A stretch of DNA of 57,738 nucleotides from an uncultured Oscillospiraceae bacterium (lineage in GTDB: Bacteria > Bacillota > Clostridia > Oscillospirales > Ruminococcaceae). Location: assembly GCA_934481385.1 (NCBI GenBank), contig CAKSPD010000010.1, positions 1-57,738 of the forward strand. Reading direction: 5' to 3'. The notes under the pieces are model-generated. The model ran no database searches and was not told where the DNA came from. It saw only the letters and a program-made list of their open reading frames with translations. The translations under genes and the position numbers were made by a program. Shown here one piece after another: positions 1 through 8,799 of this stretch (positions are counted from its first letter, which is position 1; every line of letters starts with the position of its first letter).

Positions 1-142
1 TCTGAATCCGTAATATCAGGAATATCAGGTATTTCAGGAATTTCATCAAGAACAGGAACAGTAATATCATCAATGGTATTTTTGGTTTCAGGTTCTGAAT
101 CCGTAATATCAGGAATATCAGGTATTTCAGGAATTTCATCAA
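1..142. repeat. Perfect 49-bp direct repeat, two visible copies
   Basis: Bases 1-49 and 94-142 are identical, with a period of 93 bases, which is 31 codons. The repeat lies in frame inside the minus-strand gene, so each copy encodes the same DEIPEIPDIPDITDSE segment. More copies may lie to the left of the window. Confidence 0.9.
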
Positions 143-1190
143 TAATATTTTCTTCTGAACTTATTTCAGTTGATGAATTGTCTTTTTCATCATTGAACAG
201 ACTGTTTGCAACATTATTCCACTGGTCATCATTTATAATTTCATTTGGACTTGAAGCTGTTTCCGGTTCAGTTTCCTTTGAAATATTAAACTGTGAAAGG
301 AAATCCATATCTGCTGGTTTTGAAATGCTGTCATCAGTATTTTTAACAGATTCTTTTTCAAGTCCTGAAATATCAAACTGTGAAAGAAAATCGTCCTCAT
401 CATCAGAATTTTCATTATTGTTGCTAAGATAGCTGAATTCTTCATCAGGAGAAATTGTTTCTCCGTAAACTTCTTCTGCCGAAACAGTCGGAGTATCATC
501 GAGAAAGTCAAATTCACTGTCATTTGAATCAGAAAAACTACTTGTCTGATTGAATGATTCAGGCATTGTGAAATGTGAAAGAAAATCGTCCTCGTCTTCA
601 TCATCATAAGTTGAATGAACAGGTTCTTTAGCAATCGGTTCAGGAACAGTTTCAGTTTCTTCTACTGGTTTCTGAACTGCAAACTGGGCAAGAAAATCAT
701 TGTTATCCTGAACTTTTTCAGCAGTTTTTTCGTTTTCTGTAACAGGCGGTGGAGCCGGAATTGCAAATTGTGCAAGTTCAGAGTTCATGTACGGTGAAAC
801 CGGCTGAGAAACAGGATTCTGAATGTCCGGAGAATCGTTTTCAACAGCAGGCTGATTTTCTTCAATAAATTCAGGTTCTGAAAATTCGTCAGCAGGTTTT
901 GCATGTCTTCCGGCAAGAGAAATAATATTTTCGTCAACTATACCTTTTTTTTCACGAAGTTTTTCTTCTTTTATAAGCCTTTTTCTTTCCTTCTTGTCCT
1001 CATTTATAATTTTTTTCGCAAGAACAATACGGCATTTTTCGCAGGTTAAAGGCAGTATGTCTTCAGATGTGCCGGCTTCCATAAAATTATGTGCATCTTT
1101 CTGGAAATTTATGCCACAGGCGGTTTTTTTACTGTTATCAGTACCATGAATGACATCATCTTTGGCGGATTTGATAAGTTTGATAATCAT
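1..1190 (-). CDS. Acidic low-complexity protein with Cys-rich N-terminus (3' end outside window)
   Basis: An open frame runs from ATG at 1190 down to base 1 with no stop, giving 396 visible residues and an incomplete C-terminus. GGAGG lies about 8 bases upstream of the start. The N-terminus has a Cys in TACGINF and a CEKC pair, so a small zinc-binding fold is possible, followed by a short Lys/Arg/Glu-rich stretch. The rest is rich in Asp, Glu, Ser and Pro and is probably disordered. A short motif of the form DFLSQFxI recurs about five times (ELAQFAI, DFLAQFAV, DFLSHFTM, DFLSQFDI, DFLSQFNI), and a DEIPEIPDIPDITDSE segment occurs twice at the visible end. No signal peptide or membrane segment is seen. 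I do not recognise a family. Ordered repeats and a clean start argue for a real gene. Confidence 0.8.
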   Translation of the reverse strand, partial: MIIKLIKSAKDDVIHGTDNSKKTACGINFQKDAHNFMEAGTSEDILPLTCEKCRIVLAKKIINEDKKERKRLIKEEKLREKKGIVDENIISLAGRHAKPADEFSEPEFIEENQPAVENDSPDIQNPVSQPVSPYMNSELAQFAIPAPPPVTENEKTAEKVQDNNDFLAQFAVQKPVEETETVPEPIAKEPVHSTYDDEDEDDFLSHFTMPESFNQTSSFSDSNDSEFDFLDDTPTVSAEEVYGETISPDEEFSYLSNNNENSDDEDDFLSQFDISGLEKESVKNTDDSISKPADMDFLSQFNISKETEPETASSPNEIINDDQWNNVANSLFNDEKDNSSTEISSEENIIDEIPEIPDIPDITDSEPETKNTIDDITVPVLDEIPEIPDIPDITDS

Positions 1191-1508
1191 GTGTTAACCT
1201 CCAATAAAGATTTTAATTATAGTTGCAGATATACAAAAATAACGAGCTATATCAAACTATTTTATATAACATATATTATATAATATATCAGAATAAAAAT
1301 CAACACTTTTTTAATAAGTCGATGAAAAAAACCATTTTTAAAAAGTTATTACTAATTTAATTTGGTACTTTTGGCAGTTTTTTTACATTTTTGTTGCATG
1401 GTTTCTGTTCCTGAAAATAAAAATCCAAAAAAATATGCGTTTCCTATTGCATTATTTTTGAATTTGTTGTATTATATATTTGTACATTATTGTGTTAGGA
1501 GGAGTTTT
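1191..1508. other. AT-rich intergenic region between divergent genes
   Basis: This 318-base stretch separates the minus-strand gene ending its upstream side at 1190 from the glycosyltransferase on the plus strand. It is extremely AT-rich and must hold divergent promoters. A TATAAT-like box for the minus strand lies at 1216-1221, but I see no convincing -35 partner. The plus frame is open from 1362, but the codons before 1509 lack a ribosome site and family similarity. No RNA gene or riboswitch was recognised. Confidence 0.5.
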
Positions 1509-2489
1509 GTGAAGCTCGTTTCAGTAGTTGTTCCGTGCTACAATGAAGAAGAAGTTCTCCCCTTGTTTTATCCTGAAATTATTAAGGTTACTGATGAAAT
1601 GAAAAAAAAATACAGTGACCTTGAATTTGAATTTCTTTTCATAGATGACGGTTCAAAAGATAAAACCTTACTCGAATTTCATAAGCTTGCCGAAAAAGAC
1701 AGCAGAGTAAGATATATTTCATTTTCAAGAAATTTCGGAAAAGAATCCGGAATTTATGCAGGTCTTGAAAATTCAAAAGGCGATTTTGTCGTTGTTATGG
1801 ACGCTGATTTACAGCACCCGCCGTCATTTCTTCCGAAAATGTATGAATATGTAAAAGACGGTGAATATGACTGTGCAACTACAAGGCGTGTAAGCCGTAA
1901 AGGTGAATCAAAAGTGCGTTCATGGTTTGCAAGAAAATTCTATAAAATTATGAATAAAATTTCAGATACAGAAATAGTTGACGGTGCTCAGGATTTCAGA
2001 TTTATGTCACGCCAGATGGTAAATGCTGTTCTTTCTATGAGCGAATATAACCGTTTTTCAAAAGGCATATTCAGCTGGGTCGGATTTAAAGTAAAATACA
2101 TAGAATATGAGAATGTTGAAAGAGCTGCGGGTACTACTGCATGGTCATTCCGGGGCTTGTTCAAGTATTCACTTGAAGGAATTATGGCTTTTTCGACAGC
2201 TCCGCTTGTCATATCATCACTTCTTGGCCTCATAAGCTGTATAATAGCCTTTATAATGATTGTTGTTATTATCATAAAGAAACTTGCTTTCGGTGAAAAT
2301 GTTCAGGGATTCCCGACTATTATGTGTGCAATCTTCTTTATAGGCGGTTTACAGCTTTTCTGTACCGGTATTCTGGGACAGTATCTTTCAAAAACATATC
2401 TCGAAACTAAAAACCGTCCGAAATATATTATGAGAGAAAATGAAAAAATTTACAGGGAAAGACTTGAAAAACAGAAAAATAAGGATTAA
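1509..2489 (+). CDS. Family 2 glycosyltransferase, GtrB/DPM1-like, membrane bound
   Basis: Predicted to transfer a sugar from a nucleotide donor to undecaprenyl phosphate at the inner membrane face, giving a lipid-linked sugar for surface glycans. The GT-A domain shows PCYNEEE near the start, DDGSKDKT, and the DxD-type metal site in VVMDADLQHPP. A DGAQDFRFMSR segment typical of GtrB-like enzymes follows. Two hydrophobic helices close the protein (roughly residues 235-260 and 275-300), as in polyisoprenyl-phosphate glycosyltransferases. I place the start at GTG 1509, right after AGGAGGAG at about 1498-1504, giving 326 residues; the frame is open upstream to 1362 but those codons look non-coding. 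It leads a colinear run into the purine genes. The sugar and acceptor cannot be read from sequence. Confidence 0.85.
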   Translation: MKLVSVVVPCYNEEEVLPLFYPEIIKVTDEMKKKYSDLEFEFLFIDDGSKDKTLLEFHKLAEKDSRVRYISFSRNFGKESGIYAGLENSKGDFVVVMDADLQHPPSFLPKMYEYVKDGEYDCATTRRVSRKGESKVRSWFARKFYKIMNKISDTEIVDGAQDFRFMSRQMVNAVLSMSEYNRFSKGIFSWVGFKVKYIEYENVERAAGTTAWSFRGLFKYSLEGIMAFSTAPLVISSLLGLISCIIAFIMIVVIIIKKLAFGENVQGFPTIMCAIFFIGGLQLFCTGILGQYLSKTYLETKNRPKYIMRENEKIYRERLEKQKNKD

Positions 2490-2495
2490 TTACTT

Positions 2496-3548
2496 ATGAG
2501 CAAGCATCTGAAAATTTTTGTTTCTGTTTTGTTTATCGTAATTATAACCCTTTTGATTTGTATAACACGCTTTTATTTTGATGTGTCAAAGGATACAGCT
2601 AAAAATATAAGCAACCCTGTTGTATATTCCAGAACAGAACAGTCTGCAAATGGTCTTTGTATTTTCACAAATGAAAATGGTCTTTCAGGCGTTTCGGACA
2701 AGGACAGCAATATTATTCTTGAACCTGTTTGGAATACAATTGAAATAGAAAATGAAAATTCATTCATTGTATCCTCTGATTCTTTCGGAAATCAGACTCT
2801 TTATGGTTGCGTGGATTCTGAGGGAAATGTGAAAGTCCCTTTTGTTTACAGCGGTTTTGAAAAATTCGGAACTGAAAACATGACATTCTATGTCGGAAAA
2901 GTTGCGGGCAGTGATTCCTGCATAATTTATAGCAATTCCTTTAATCCATGTTTTAACAGGGTATGGCAGGGATATGAAATATCAGGAAATAAAATTAAAC
3001 TCTGCTATAATGAGAACATTTATTCATATTTTGCAGGTGATGACGGAATATCCCTTAAAAGTGCTGTTATTAAAAACAAGGCAATGAAAAAAATATATTC
3101 TGTGAGTATAAACAGCCGTGTTCTGCTTTCAAAACTGGATTACAGAAATCTTGAAAAAATTTCGGACTGTATTTCTGCATATCTCAATTATGCCTTTACA
3201 GAAAATTTTTCATATATGGAAGATTATGTGATTTCGGGACAAAATCAGGAATATTCAGCTTTTTTTGAGGCTTGTCCTGAAGTCGTTTCAAAAAGACTGA
3301 GAGCTGTAAAGGATATTTCTGTTTATCAGGAAAAAACAAATGACGGAAAACAGTATATTACTGCTTCTGTAAAAATATCTGCCGGAATATCATATGATTC
3401 TGACAGCAGTAATTTTGATTTGACTGACAATTATCATGCTGTACTGAGATTTCAGAAGAAAGAATTCGGTACAGTGAATATGATTTCAGCATCGTTTTCG
3501 GACGATAATATAAATCCGGAGAAATTTTCAGATTCTTCGGAAAATTAA
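2496..3548 (+). CDS. Membrane-anchored protein with WG-repeat-like motifs
   Basis: A 350-residue protein starting 6 bases after the glycosyltransferase stop, so the two are probably co-translated. Residues about 7-27 form one hydrophobic segment, an uncleaved signal or N-terminal anchor, which places the rest outside the membrane. The first half has two segments with the WG/KWG-repeat pattern, GLSGVSDKDSN followed by EPVWNTIE, and LYGCVDSEGN followed by FVYSGFEKF. The second half is a mixed region without a family I recognise. A role in envelope or glycan biology with its neighbour is inference from spacing only. Confidence 0.6.
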   Translation: MSKHLKIFVSVLFIVIITLLICITRFYFDVSKDTAKNISNPVVYSRTEQSANGLCIFTNENGLSGVSDKDSNIILEPVWNTIEIENENSFIVSSDSFGNQTLYGCVDSEGNVKVPFVYSGFEKFGTENMTFYVGKVAGSDSCIIYSNSFNPCFNRVWQGYEISGNKIKLCYNENIYSYFAGDDGISLKSAVIKNKAMKKIYSVSINSRVLLSKLDYRNLEKISDCISAYLNYAFTENFSYMEDYVISGQNQEYSAFFEACPEVVSKRLRAVKDISVYQEKTNDGKQYITASVKISAGISYDSDSSNFDLTDNYHAVLRFQKKEFGTVNMISASFSDDNINPEKFSDSSEN

Positions 3549-3568
3549 CAAAAACAGGAGGACTCTTT

Positions 3569-4069
3569 ATGTCTAAAAAAGTTGCAGTCATAATGGGAAG
3601 CGACAGCGATTTTCCCGTTGTAAAATCTGCTCTTGCAGAATTGAAAAAATATGGCGTTGAATTTGAGTGCCATGTTATGTCGGCTCACAGAACACCTGTT
3701 CAGGCTTGTGAATTTGCTGACAAGGCTGTTGAAAACGGTTTCGGAGTAATTATCTGTGCAGCAGGTATGGCGGCTCACCTTGCAGGTGTTATTGCCGGTC
3801 ATACTACTCTGCCTGTTATAGGTATTCCTATGAAATCAGCAGTTCTTGACGGTATGGACGCACTTCTTGCGACAGTTATGATGCCACCCGGAGTTCCTGT
3901 TGCAACAGTAGGAATTGACGGTGCTAAAAATTCAGCTATACTTGCTGTTCAGATTCTTGCTCTTTCAGATGAAACTCTTGCTGTTAAGCTTGCAGAATCA
4001 AAAAAGGCTATGGCTGATGCTGTAATTGAAAAAGATAAAAAGCTTGCTGAAAAAATTGCTGAGCTTTAA
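3569..4069 (+). CDS. purE: 5-(carboxyamino)imidazole ribonucleotide mutase PurE
   Basis: Carries out the PurE carboxylation step of de novo purine synthesis, yielding CAIR. The 166-residue length fits a single-domain PurE. Visible motifs are GSDSDFPV at the N-terminus, the SAHRTP loop, and a glycine/alanine-rich active-site loop around CAAGMAAHLAG, followed by MPPGVPVATVGI. It has a strong AGGAGG site and starts 20 bases after the WG-like gene. It opens the purine block and is followed 35 bases later by purC, the enzyme using its product. No purK is present in the window, so whether this PurE uses N5-CAIR or AIR plus CO2 is unresolved. Confidence 0.95.
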   Translation: MSKKVAVIMGSDSDFPVVKSALAELKKYGVEFECHVMSAHRTPVQACEFADKAVENGFGVIICAAGMAAHLAGVIAGHTTLPVIGIPMKSAVLDGMDALLATVMMPPGVPVATVGIDGAKNSAILAVQILALSDETLAVKLAESKKAMADAVIEKDKKLAEKIAEL

Positions 4070-4104
4070 TATACTTTAACTTATAAAAACGGAGGAATTT
4101 AAAA

Positions 4105-4824
4105 ATGGAAAATATTGTTAAAAAAGAACAGCTCTATGAAGGAAAAGCTAAGAAAGTTTTTGCTACTAATGACCCTGATATTGTAATCGTTGACTATAAA
4201 GATGATGCTACTGCTTTTAACGGCGAAAAGAAAGGTACTATCGTGGGCAAGGGCGTTATCAACAATAAGATGACTAACTATATGTTCAAGCTTATCGAAA
4301 AGGAAGCAGGCGTTCCTACTCACCTTGTTGAAGAAATAAATGACAGAGAAACTATTGTTAAAAAGGTTGAAATCGTTCCTCTTGAAGTTATTATAAGAAA
4401 CGTTGCTGCCGGAAGTTTTTCAAAGAAACTCGGTATTGCTGAAGGTACACCTCTTAAACAGCCTACTCTTGAATTCAGCTACAAGAATGATGACCTCGGT
4501 GACCCGTTCATAAATTCATATTATGCTCTCGGTCTTGGTCTTGCTACTCAGGAAGAAATCGACACAATCACAAAATATGCTTTTGCTGTAAACAAATTTA
4601 TGCTCGGTTTCTTTAAAAAGCTTAATATCGACCTTATCGATTTCAAGATAGAATTCGGACGTTTCAAGGGTCAGATTATCCTTGCTGATGAAATTTCTCC
4701 TGATACTTGCCGTTTCTGGGACAGCACAACTCATGAAAAGCTTGACAAAGACCGTTTCCGCCGTGATATGGGCAATGTTGAAGAAGCTTATCAGGAAATC
4801 ATGAAAAGACTGATGGGTGAATAA
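4105..4824 (+). CDS. purC: SAICAR synthetase PurC
   Basis: Joins CAIR and aspartate, using ATP, to give SAICAR. The 239-residue protein has the family opening [14 protein letters not shown], the KDDATAFNG motif, the VPLEVIIRN signature, and [14 protein letters not shown] near the C-terminus. Length and motif order are normal for the bacterial enzyme. CGGAGG precedes the ATG at a good distance. Its stop at 4822-4824 is followed at once by the start of the next gene, so they are translationally linked. Confidence 0.96.
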   Translation: MENIVKKEQLYEGKAKKVFATNDPDIVIVDYKDDATAFNGEKKGTIVGKGVINNKMTNYMFKLIEKEAGVPTHLVEEINDRETIVKKVEIVPLEVIIRNVAAGSFSKKLGIAEGTPLKQPTLEFSYKNDDLGDPFINSYYALGLGLATQEEIDTITKYAFAVNKFMLGFFKKLNIDLIDFKIEFGRFKGQIILADEISPDTCRFWDSTTHEKLDKDRFRRDMGNVEEAYQEIMKRLMGE

Positions 4825-4825
4825 T

Positions 4826-6247
4826 ATGGGAGGATTTTTCGGTGCTGTATCTGAAAATGACTGCATTGCAGACGTTTTCTTCGGAACAGATTATCATTCG
4901 CATCTCGGAACAAGAAGAGGCGGTATGACTGCATATTCCGAAACTCTCGGATTTCAGAGAAATATACATAGTATAGAAAATTCTCCTTTCCGTACGAAAT
5001 TTGAAAAAGATGTTGAAGGTATGAAGGGTAATATCTGTATCGGCTGTATAAGCGATACAGACCCTCAGCCTATTATGGTGAGGTCAAAGCTCGGTCTGTA
5101 TGCTGTATGTACTATCGGCGTTATCAGCAATGCTGATGAGCTTGTAAATGAACTCCTTGACAAAGGCTGTGCAAACTTTGAAACAATGAGCAGTGGAAAT
5201 ATCAATTCCGGTGACCTTATCGGTGCTTTGATTGCTCAGAAATCTTCATTCGTTGAGGGAATAAAATATGCACAGTCAAAAATAAAGGGAACTATGTCCC
5301 TGCTTATTCTTGAAAAAAACCGCATCATTGCTTCCCGTGATAAAATGGGCAGACTTCCTGTCATAATAGGAAAAAGAGATGACGGATACTGCGTTTCACT
5401 TGAATCATTTGCTTTTCAGAAACTCGGTTACAGTACCTGTTATGAACTGAAAGCAGGCGAAATTGTAAGCATTACTGAAAAAGGTTTTGAAACAATTTCA
5501 GAGGGCGGAGATGATATGCGTATATGCTCATTCCTCTGGACTTATTACGGCTATCCGAATGCTGTATATGAGGGTGTTACTGTTGAAACAATGCGTACCC
5601 GCAACGGTGAAATTATGGCTGAAACCGATATTAAAAACGGTAATCTGCCTGATGTTGACTATGTATGCGGTGTTCCTGATTCCGGTATTCCTCATGCAAT
5701 CGGATATGCAAATAAAAGCGGTATTCCTTTTGCAAGACCTTTTATAAAATACACTCCTACATGGCCGAGAAGTTTTATGCCTACAAGTCAGGCTATGCGT
5801 AACAGAGTTGCAAAAATGAAACTTATACCTGTTCATGAGCTTATAGAGGGAAAGAAACTCCTTTTTGTTGATGACAGTATTGTAAGAGGAACTCAGATGC
5901 GTGAAACCGTTGAATTTCTTTATGAAAACGGTGCTAAGGAAGTTCATATGCGTTCTGCCTGTCCGCCTATTATGTATGGCTGTAAGTATCTTAACTTCTC
6001 AAGAAGTACTTCTGAACTTGAACTCATTGCAAGAAAAATCATTGATGAAGCCGAGGGTGCAGAGGGTGTTAAATATATTGCAGAATACAGCGACTCCAGA
6101 ACTGAAAGAGGAAAGTTCCTGCGTGATGAAATATGTCGCAGATTGAAACTCACTTCACTGGAATTTCAGTCACTTGAAGGAACTGTAAAAGCTATCGGAC
6201 TTCCGGAATGTAAACTCTGTACATATTGCTGGAGCGGAAAGGAATGA
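4826..6247 (+). CDS. PurF paralogue lacking the glutaminase nucleophile
   Basis: A 473-residue homologue of glutamine PRPP amidotransferase. Active PurF exposes an N-terminal Cys (CGIFG or CGVFG); here the protein begins MGGFFG, with Gly in its place. Other glutamine-site motifs are also gone: HRGQES is TRRGGMT, and the NGNL and NDTEV segments are not conserved. The phosphoribosyltransferase half is intact, with GVPDSGIPHAIG and the PRPP loop LLFVDDSIVRGT. Cys residues matching the Fe-S positions of Bacillus-type PurF remain (ICSF, YGCKY, CKLCTYC). I choose ATG 4826 over an in-frame GTG at 4817 because it aligns with PurF starts. It lies between purC and true purF. It could be an ammonia-dependent enzyme, a partner subunit, or a regulator; all three are inference. 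Confidence 0.85.
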   Translation: MGGFFGAVSENDCIADVFFGTDYHSHLGTRRGGMTAYSETLGFQRNIHSIENSPFRTKFEKDVEGMKGNICIGCISDTDPQPIMVRSKLGLYAVCTIGVISNADELVNELLDKGCANFETMSSGNINSGDLIGALIAQKSSFVEGIKYAQSKIKGTMSLLILEKNRIIASRDKMGRLPVIIGKRDDGYCVSLESFAFQKLGYSTCYELKAGEIVSITEKGFETISEGGDDMRICSFLWTYYGYPNAVYEGVTVETMRTRNGEIMAETDIKNGNLPDVDYVCGVPDSGIPHAIGYANKSGIPFARPFIKYTPTWPRSFMPTSQAMRNRVAKMKLIPVHELIEGKKLLFVDDSIVRGTQMRETVEFLYENGAKEVHMRSACPPIMYGCKYLNFSRSTSELELIARKIIDEAEGAEGVKYIAEYSDSRTERGKFLRDEICRRLKLTSLEFQSLEGTVKAIGLPECKLCTYCWSGKE

Positions 6248-6254
6248 CTTTGAA

Positions 6255-7676
6255 TTGAATAATCAGATACATGAAGAATGCGGAGTTTTCGGCATTTATT
6301 CACGTCAGGAAACTGATGTAGCTTACAGGACTTACCACGCACTTTTTGCACTTCAGCACAGAGGTCAGGAAAGCTGTGGTATAGTTGTAAATGACAACGG
6401 AGTATTTTCACATCATAAGGACTTGGGACTTGTTCCCGAAGTATTCGGACATAATCATCTTGAAAAACTGGGTGACGGAAATATCGCAGTCGGACATGTA
6501 CGATATTCAACTACCGGAAAGTCAAACAGAACAAATGCACAGCCTCTTGTAATTCGTCATGTCAAAGGGCCTATGGCTATCGCTCATAACGGAAATCTTA
6601 TAAATGCCCACGAACTGCGTGAAAAATATGAGCTTAAAGGTGCAATTTTCCATTCAACAAACGATACGGAAGTTATATCCTATGCAATTACTGAACAAAG
6701 ACTTACTCAGCCGTCAATTGAAAAGGCTGTTGAAATGGCAGTAGGAGAGCTTAAAGGTGCTTTCTCACTCGTTATAATGTCTCCTCAGAAACTTATTGCT
6801 GTAAGGGATTCAAACGGATTCCGTCCGCTTTGTATGGGAAAATGCAAGGACGGTTCAATAGTTTTTGCATCTGAAACCTGTGCATTGGACAGTGTCGGTG
6901 CAGAATTTGTCCGTGACCTTGATGCAGGCGAAATCGTTGTTGTTGACAATGACGGTATACGCTCAATAAGAACTCACTGCGGAAAAAAGGGAACTATCTG
7001 CGTTTTTGAATATGTATATTTTGCAAGGCCTGATTCAGTAATTCAGGGTTGCAGTGTTCATAAAGCAAGACTCAAAGCAGGTGAACTTCTCTGGAAAGAA
7101 CACCCTGTTGATGCTGATGTTGTCATAGGTGTTCCCGACAGCGGTCTTGATGCTGCACTCGGATTTTCTCACGCATCAGGTATTCCTTATGGTGTAGGAT
7201 TTGTAAAGAACCGCTATGTAGGAAGAACCTTTATTCAGCCTACTCAGGCACAGCGTACAAATGCTGTCAGAATAAAACTGAACGTTGTAAAAGATGTTGT
7301 CAGGGATAAAAGAGTTGTTCTTATCGATGACAGTATTGTAAGAGGTACAACCTGTGCAAGAATTGTAAATCTTCTGCGTGAAGCTGGTGCTAAGGAGATA
7401 CATATGAGAATTTCATGTCCTCCTTTTATAAATCAATGCTATTTCGGAACAGATATTGACAGCAAGGAAAATCTGATTGCATGCAAGATGACTCTGCCGG
7501 AAATATGCCGTGAGGTTGGTGCGGATTCTCTCGGATACCTTAGTGTTGAGGGAGTAAAAAGCATTGCCGAAGGTGCAGACTGCGATTTCTGTGTGGGCTG
7601 TTTTACAGGAAAATATCCTGTTGAAGTTCCTGAAGTTATGCCAAAAGATAAATTTGAATGTAAAATAGGTGAATAA
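6255..7676 (+). CDS. purF: Amidophosphoribosyltransferase PurF
   Basis: First committed step of purine synthesis: PRPP and glutamine give phosphoribosylamine. The start is TTG at 6255, the only start codon in frame after the preceding stop, with an AAAGGA site about 11 bases upstream. The protein begins MNNQIHEECGVFG, so an 8-residue propeptide precedes Cys9, the nucleophile released by self-cleavage. Glutaminase motifs HRGQESCG, GHVRYSTTG, AHNGNL and STNDTEV are all present. The transferase half has GVPDSGLDAALG and VVLIDDSIVRGT. CDFCVGC near the end and Cys residues in ICVFEY and NQCYFG fit the Fe-S cluster of Bacillus-type PurF. It follows its inactive-looking paralogue by 7 bases. Confidence 0.96.
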   Translation: MNNQIHEECGVFGIYSRQETDVAYRTYHALFALQHRGQESCGIVVNDNGVFSHHKDLGLVPEVFGHNHLEKLGDGNIAVGHVRYSTTGKSNRTNAQPLVIRHVKGPMAIAHNGNLINAHELREKYELKGAIFHSTNDTEVISYAITEQRLTQPSIEKAVEMAVGELKGAFSLVIMSPQKLIAVRDSNGFRPLCMGKCKDGSIVFASETCALDSVGAEFVRDLDAGEIVVVDNDGIRSIRTHCGKKGTICVFEYVYFARPDSVIQGCSVHKARLKAGELLWKEHPVDADVVIGVPDSGLDAALGFSHASGIPYGVGFVKNRYVGRTFIQPTQAQRTNAVRIKLNVVKDVVRDKRVVLIDDSIVRGTTCARIVNLLREAGAKEIHMRISCPPFINQCYFGTDIDSKENLIACKMTLPEICREVGADSLGYLSVEGVKSIAEGADCDFCVGCFTGKYPVEVPEVMPKDKFECKIGE

Positions 7677-7704
7677 TTAACTAACAGAAAGGAAAATTTT
7701 TTAA

Positions 7705-8739
7705 ATGAAAAGCTATTCTGAAAGCTATAAAAAAGCCGGCGTTGACGTTACAGCCGGATATAAAGCCGTTGAACTTATGAAGGCACATATCGCTAAAACT
7801 ATGACAAGCGGTGTGCTTTCAGGAATAGGCGGATTCGGCGGACTTTTTGAAATAGATATGACAGGCATCAAAAAACCTGTACTTGTTTCCGGTACTGACG
7901 GTGTCGGTACAAAACTTAAAATCGCATTTCTTATGAATAAGCATAATACAGTCGGAATTGACTGCGTTGCTATGTGCGTAAACGATATTATATGCTGTGG
8001 AGCAAAACCGCAGTTTTTCCTTGATTATATAGCAGTAGGAAAGAACTATCCTGAAAAAATTGCTGATATAGTATCAGGTGTTGCAGAGGGCTGTGTACAG
8101 TCAGGCTGTGCATTGATAGGCGGAGAAACTGCTGAAATGCCTGGATTTTATCCTGTTGATGAATATGACCTTGCTGGTTTTGCAGTAGGTGTTGTTGACA
8201 AGGACAAGATTCTTAAACCTGAAACTCAGAAGGCAGGGGACGTTCTGATTGCTATAAAGTCAAGCGGTGTTCATTCAAACGGTTTCTCACTCGTAAGAAA
8301 CGTTTTCACTGTAAATGAACAGAACCTCAAAAGACATTTCTCAGACCTCGGAACTACTCTTGGCGACAGCCTTCTTACTCCTACAAAAATTTATGTAAAG
8401 GCAATTATGAATCTTCTTGAAAAGGTGAATGTAAAGTCAATTTCTCATATCACCGGCGGTGGATTCTATGAAAATATTCCTCGTTCGCTTCCGAAAAACC
8501 TTGCTGCTAAAATTGAAAGAAATGCTGTACAGGTTCTCCCGATTTTTGACCTTATTGCAAGAACAGGAAATATTCCTGAACGTGATATGTTCAATACATT
8601 CAATATGGGCGTAGGTATGGTAGTATGCGTTGATAAAAACGATGCTGACAAGGCTGTATCTGCTATAAATGAATCAGGAGAAGAAGCTTATATCCTCGGT
8701 GAGCTTGTTGAATCAGAGGAAGGCGTTATTATCTGTTAA
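7705..8739 (+). CDS. purM: Phosphoribosylformylglycinamidine cyclo-ligase PurM
   Basis: Closes the imidazole ring: FGAM plus ATP gives AIR. The 344-residue protein shows [15 protein letters not shown] at the start, [10 protein letters not shown], the ATP/metal segment [22 protein letters not shown], and [13 protein letters not shown], all in family order. [10 protein letters not shown] sits in the C-terminal half. AGAAAGG precedes the ATG by a normal distance. Its substrate needs FGAM synthase (PurL/Q/S), which is not encoded in this window. Confidence 0.97.
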   Translation: MKSYSESYKKAGVDVTAGYKAVELMKAHIAKTMTSGVLSGIGGFGGLFEIDMTGIKKPVLVSGTDGVGTKLKIAFLMNKHNTVGIDCVAMCVNDIICCGAKPQFFLDYIAVGKNYPEKIADIVSGVAEGCVQSGCALIGGETAEMPGFYPVDEYDLAGFAVGVVDKDKILKPETQKAGDVLIAIKSSGVHSNGFSLVRNVFTVNEQNLKRHFSDLGTTLGDSLLTPTKIYVKAIMNLLEKVNVKSISHITGGGFYENIPRSLPKNLAAKIERNAVQVLPIFDLIARTGNIPERDMFNTFNMGVGMVVCVDKNDADKAVSAINESGEEAYILGELVESEEGVIIC

Positions 8740-8741
8740 TC

Positions 8742-8775
8742 ATTTTGCCGGATTTGTTTCTGCAAATCTGTAAAA
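8742..8775 (+). other. Weak hairpin between purM and the lysozyme gene
   Basis: GATTTG at 8751-8756 pairs with CAAATC at 8763-8768, with looser A/T pairing outside. The run after it is TTTTAA, too weak to call a terminator. It may slow or partly stop transcription. Confidence 0.35.
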
Positions 8776-8799
8776 TTTTAATCTGAAAGGTGAAAGAAG

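Noticed and set aside
73..432. Plus-strand open frame of 119 codons
   Set aside because: Antisense to the long minus-strand acidic protein; its Ser/Ile/Phe composition is the mirror of Asp/Glu repeats.
1362..1508. Upstream extension of the glycosyltransferase
   Set aside because: No ribosome site and no family resemblance; the GTG at 1509 has AGGAGGAG immediately before it.
3549..3568. Purine riboswitch ahead of purE
   Set aside because: Only 20 bases separate purE from the previous gene; no room for an aptamer, and none was recognised at 1191-1508.
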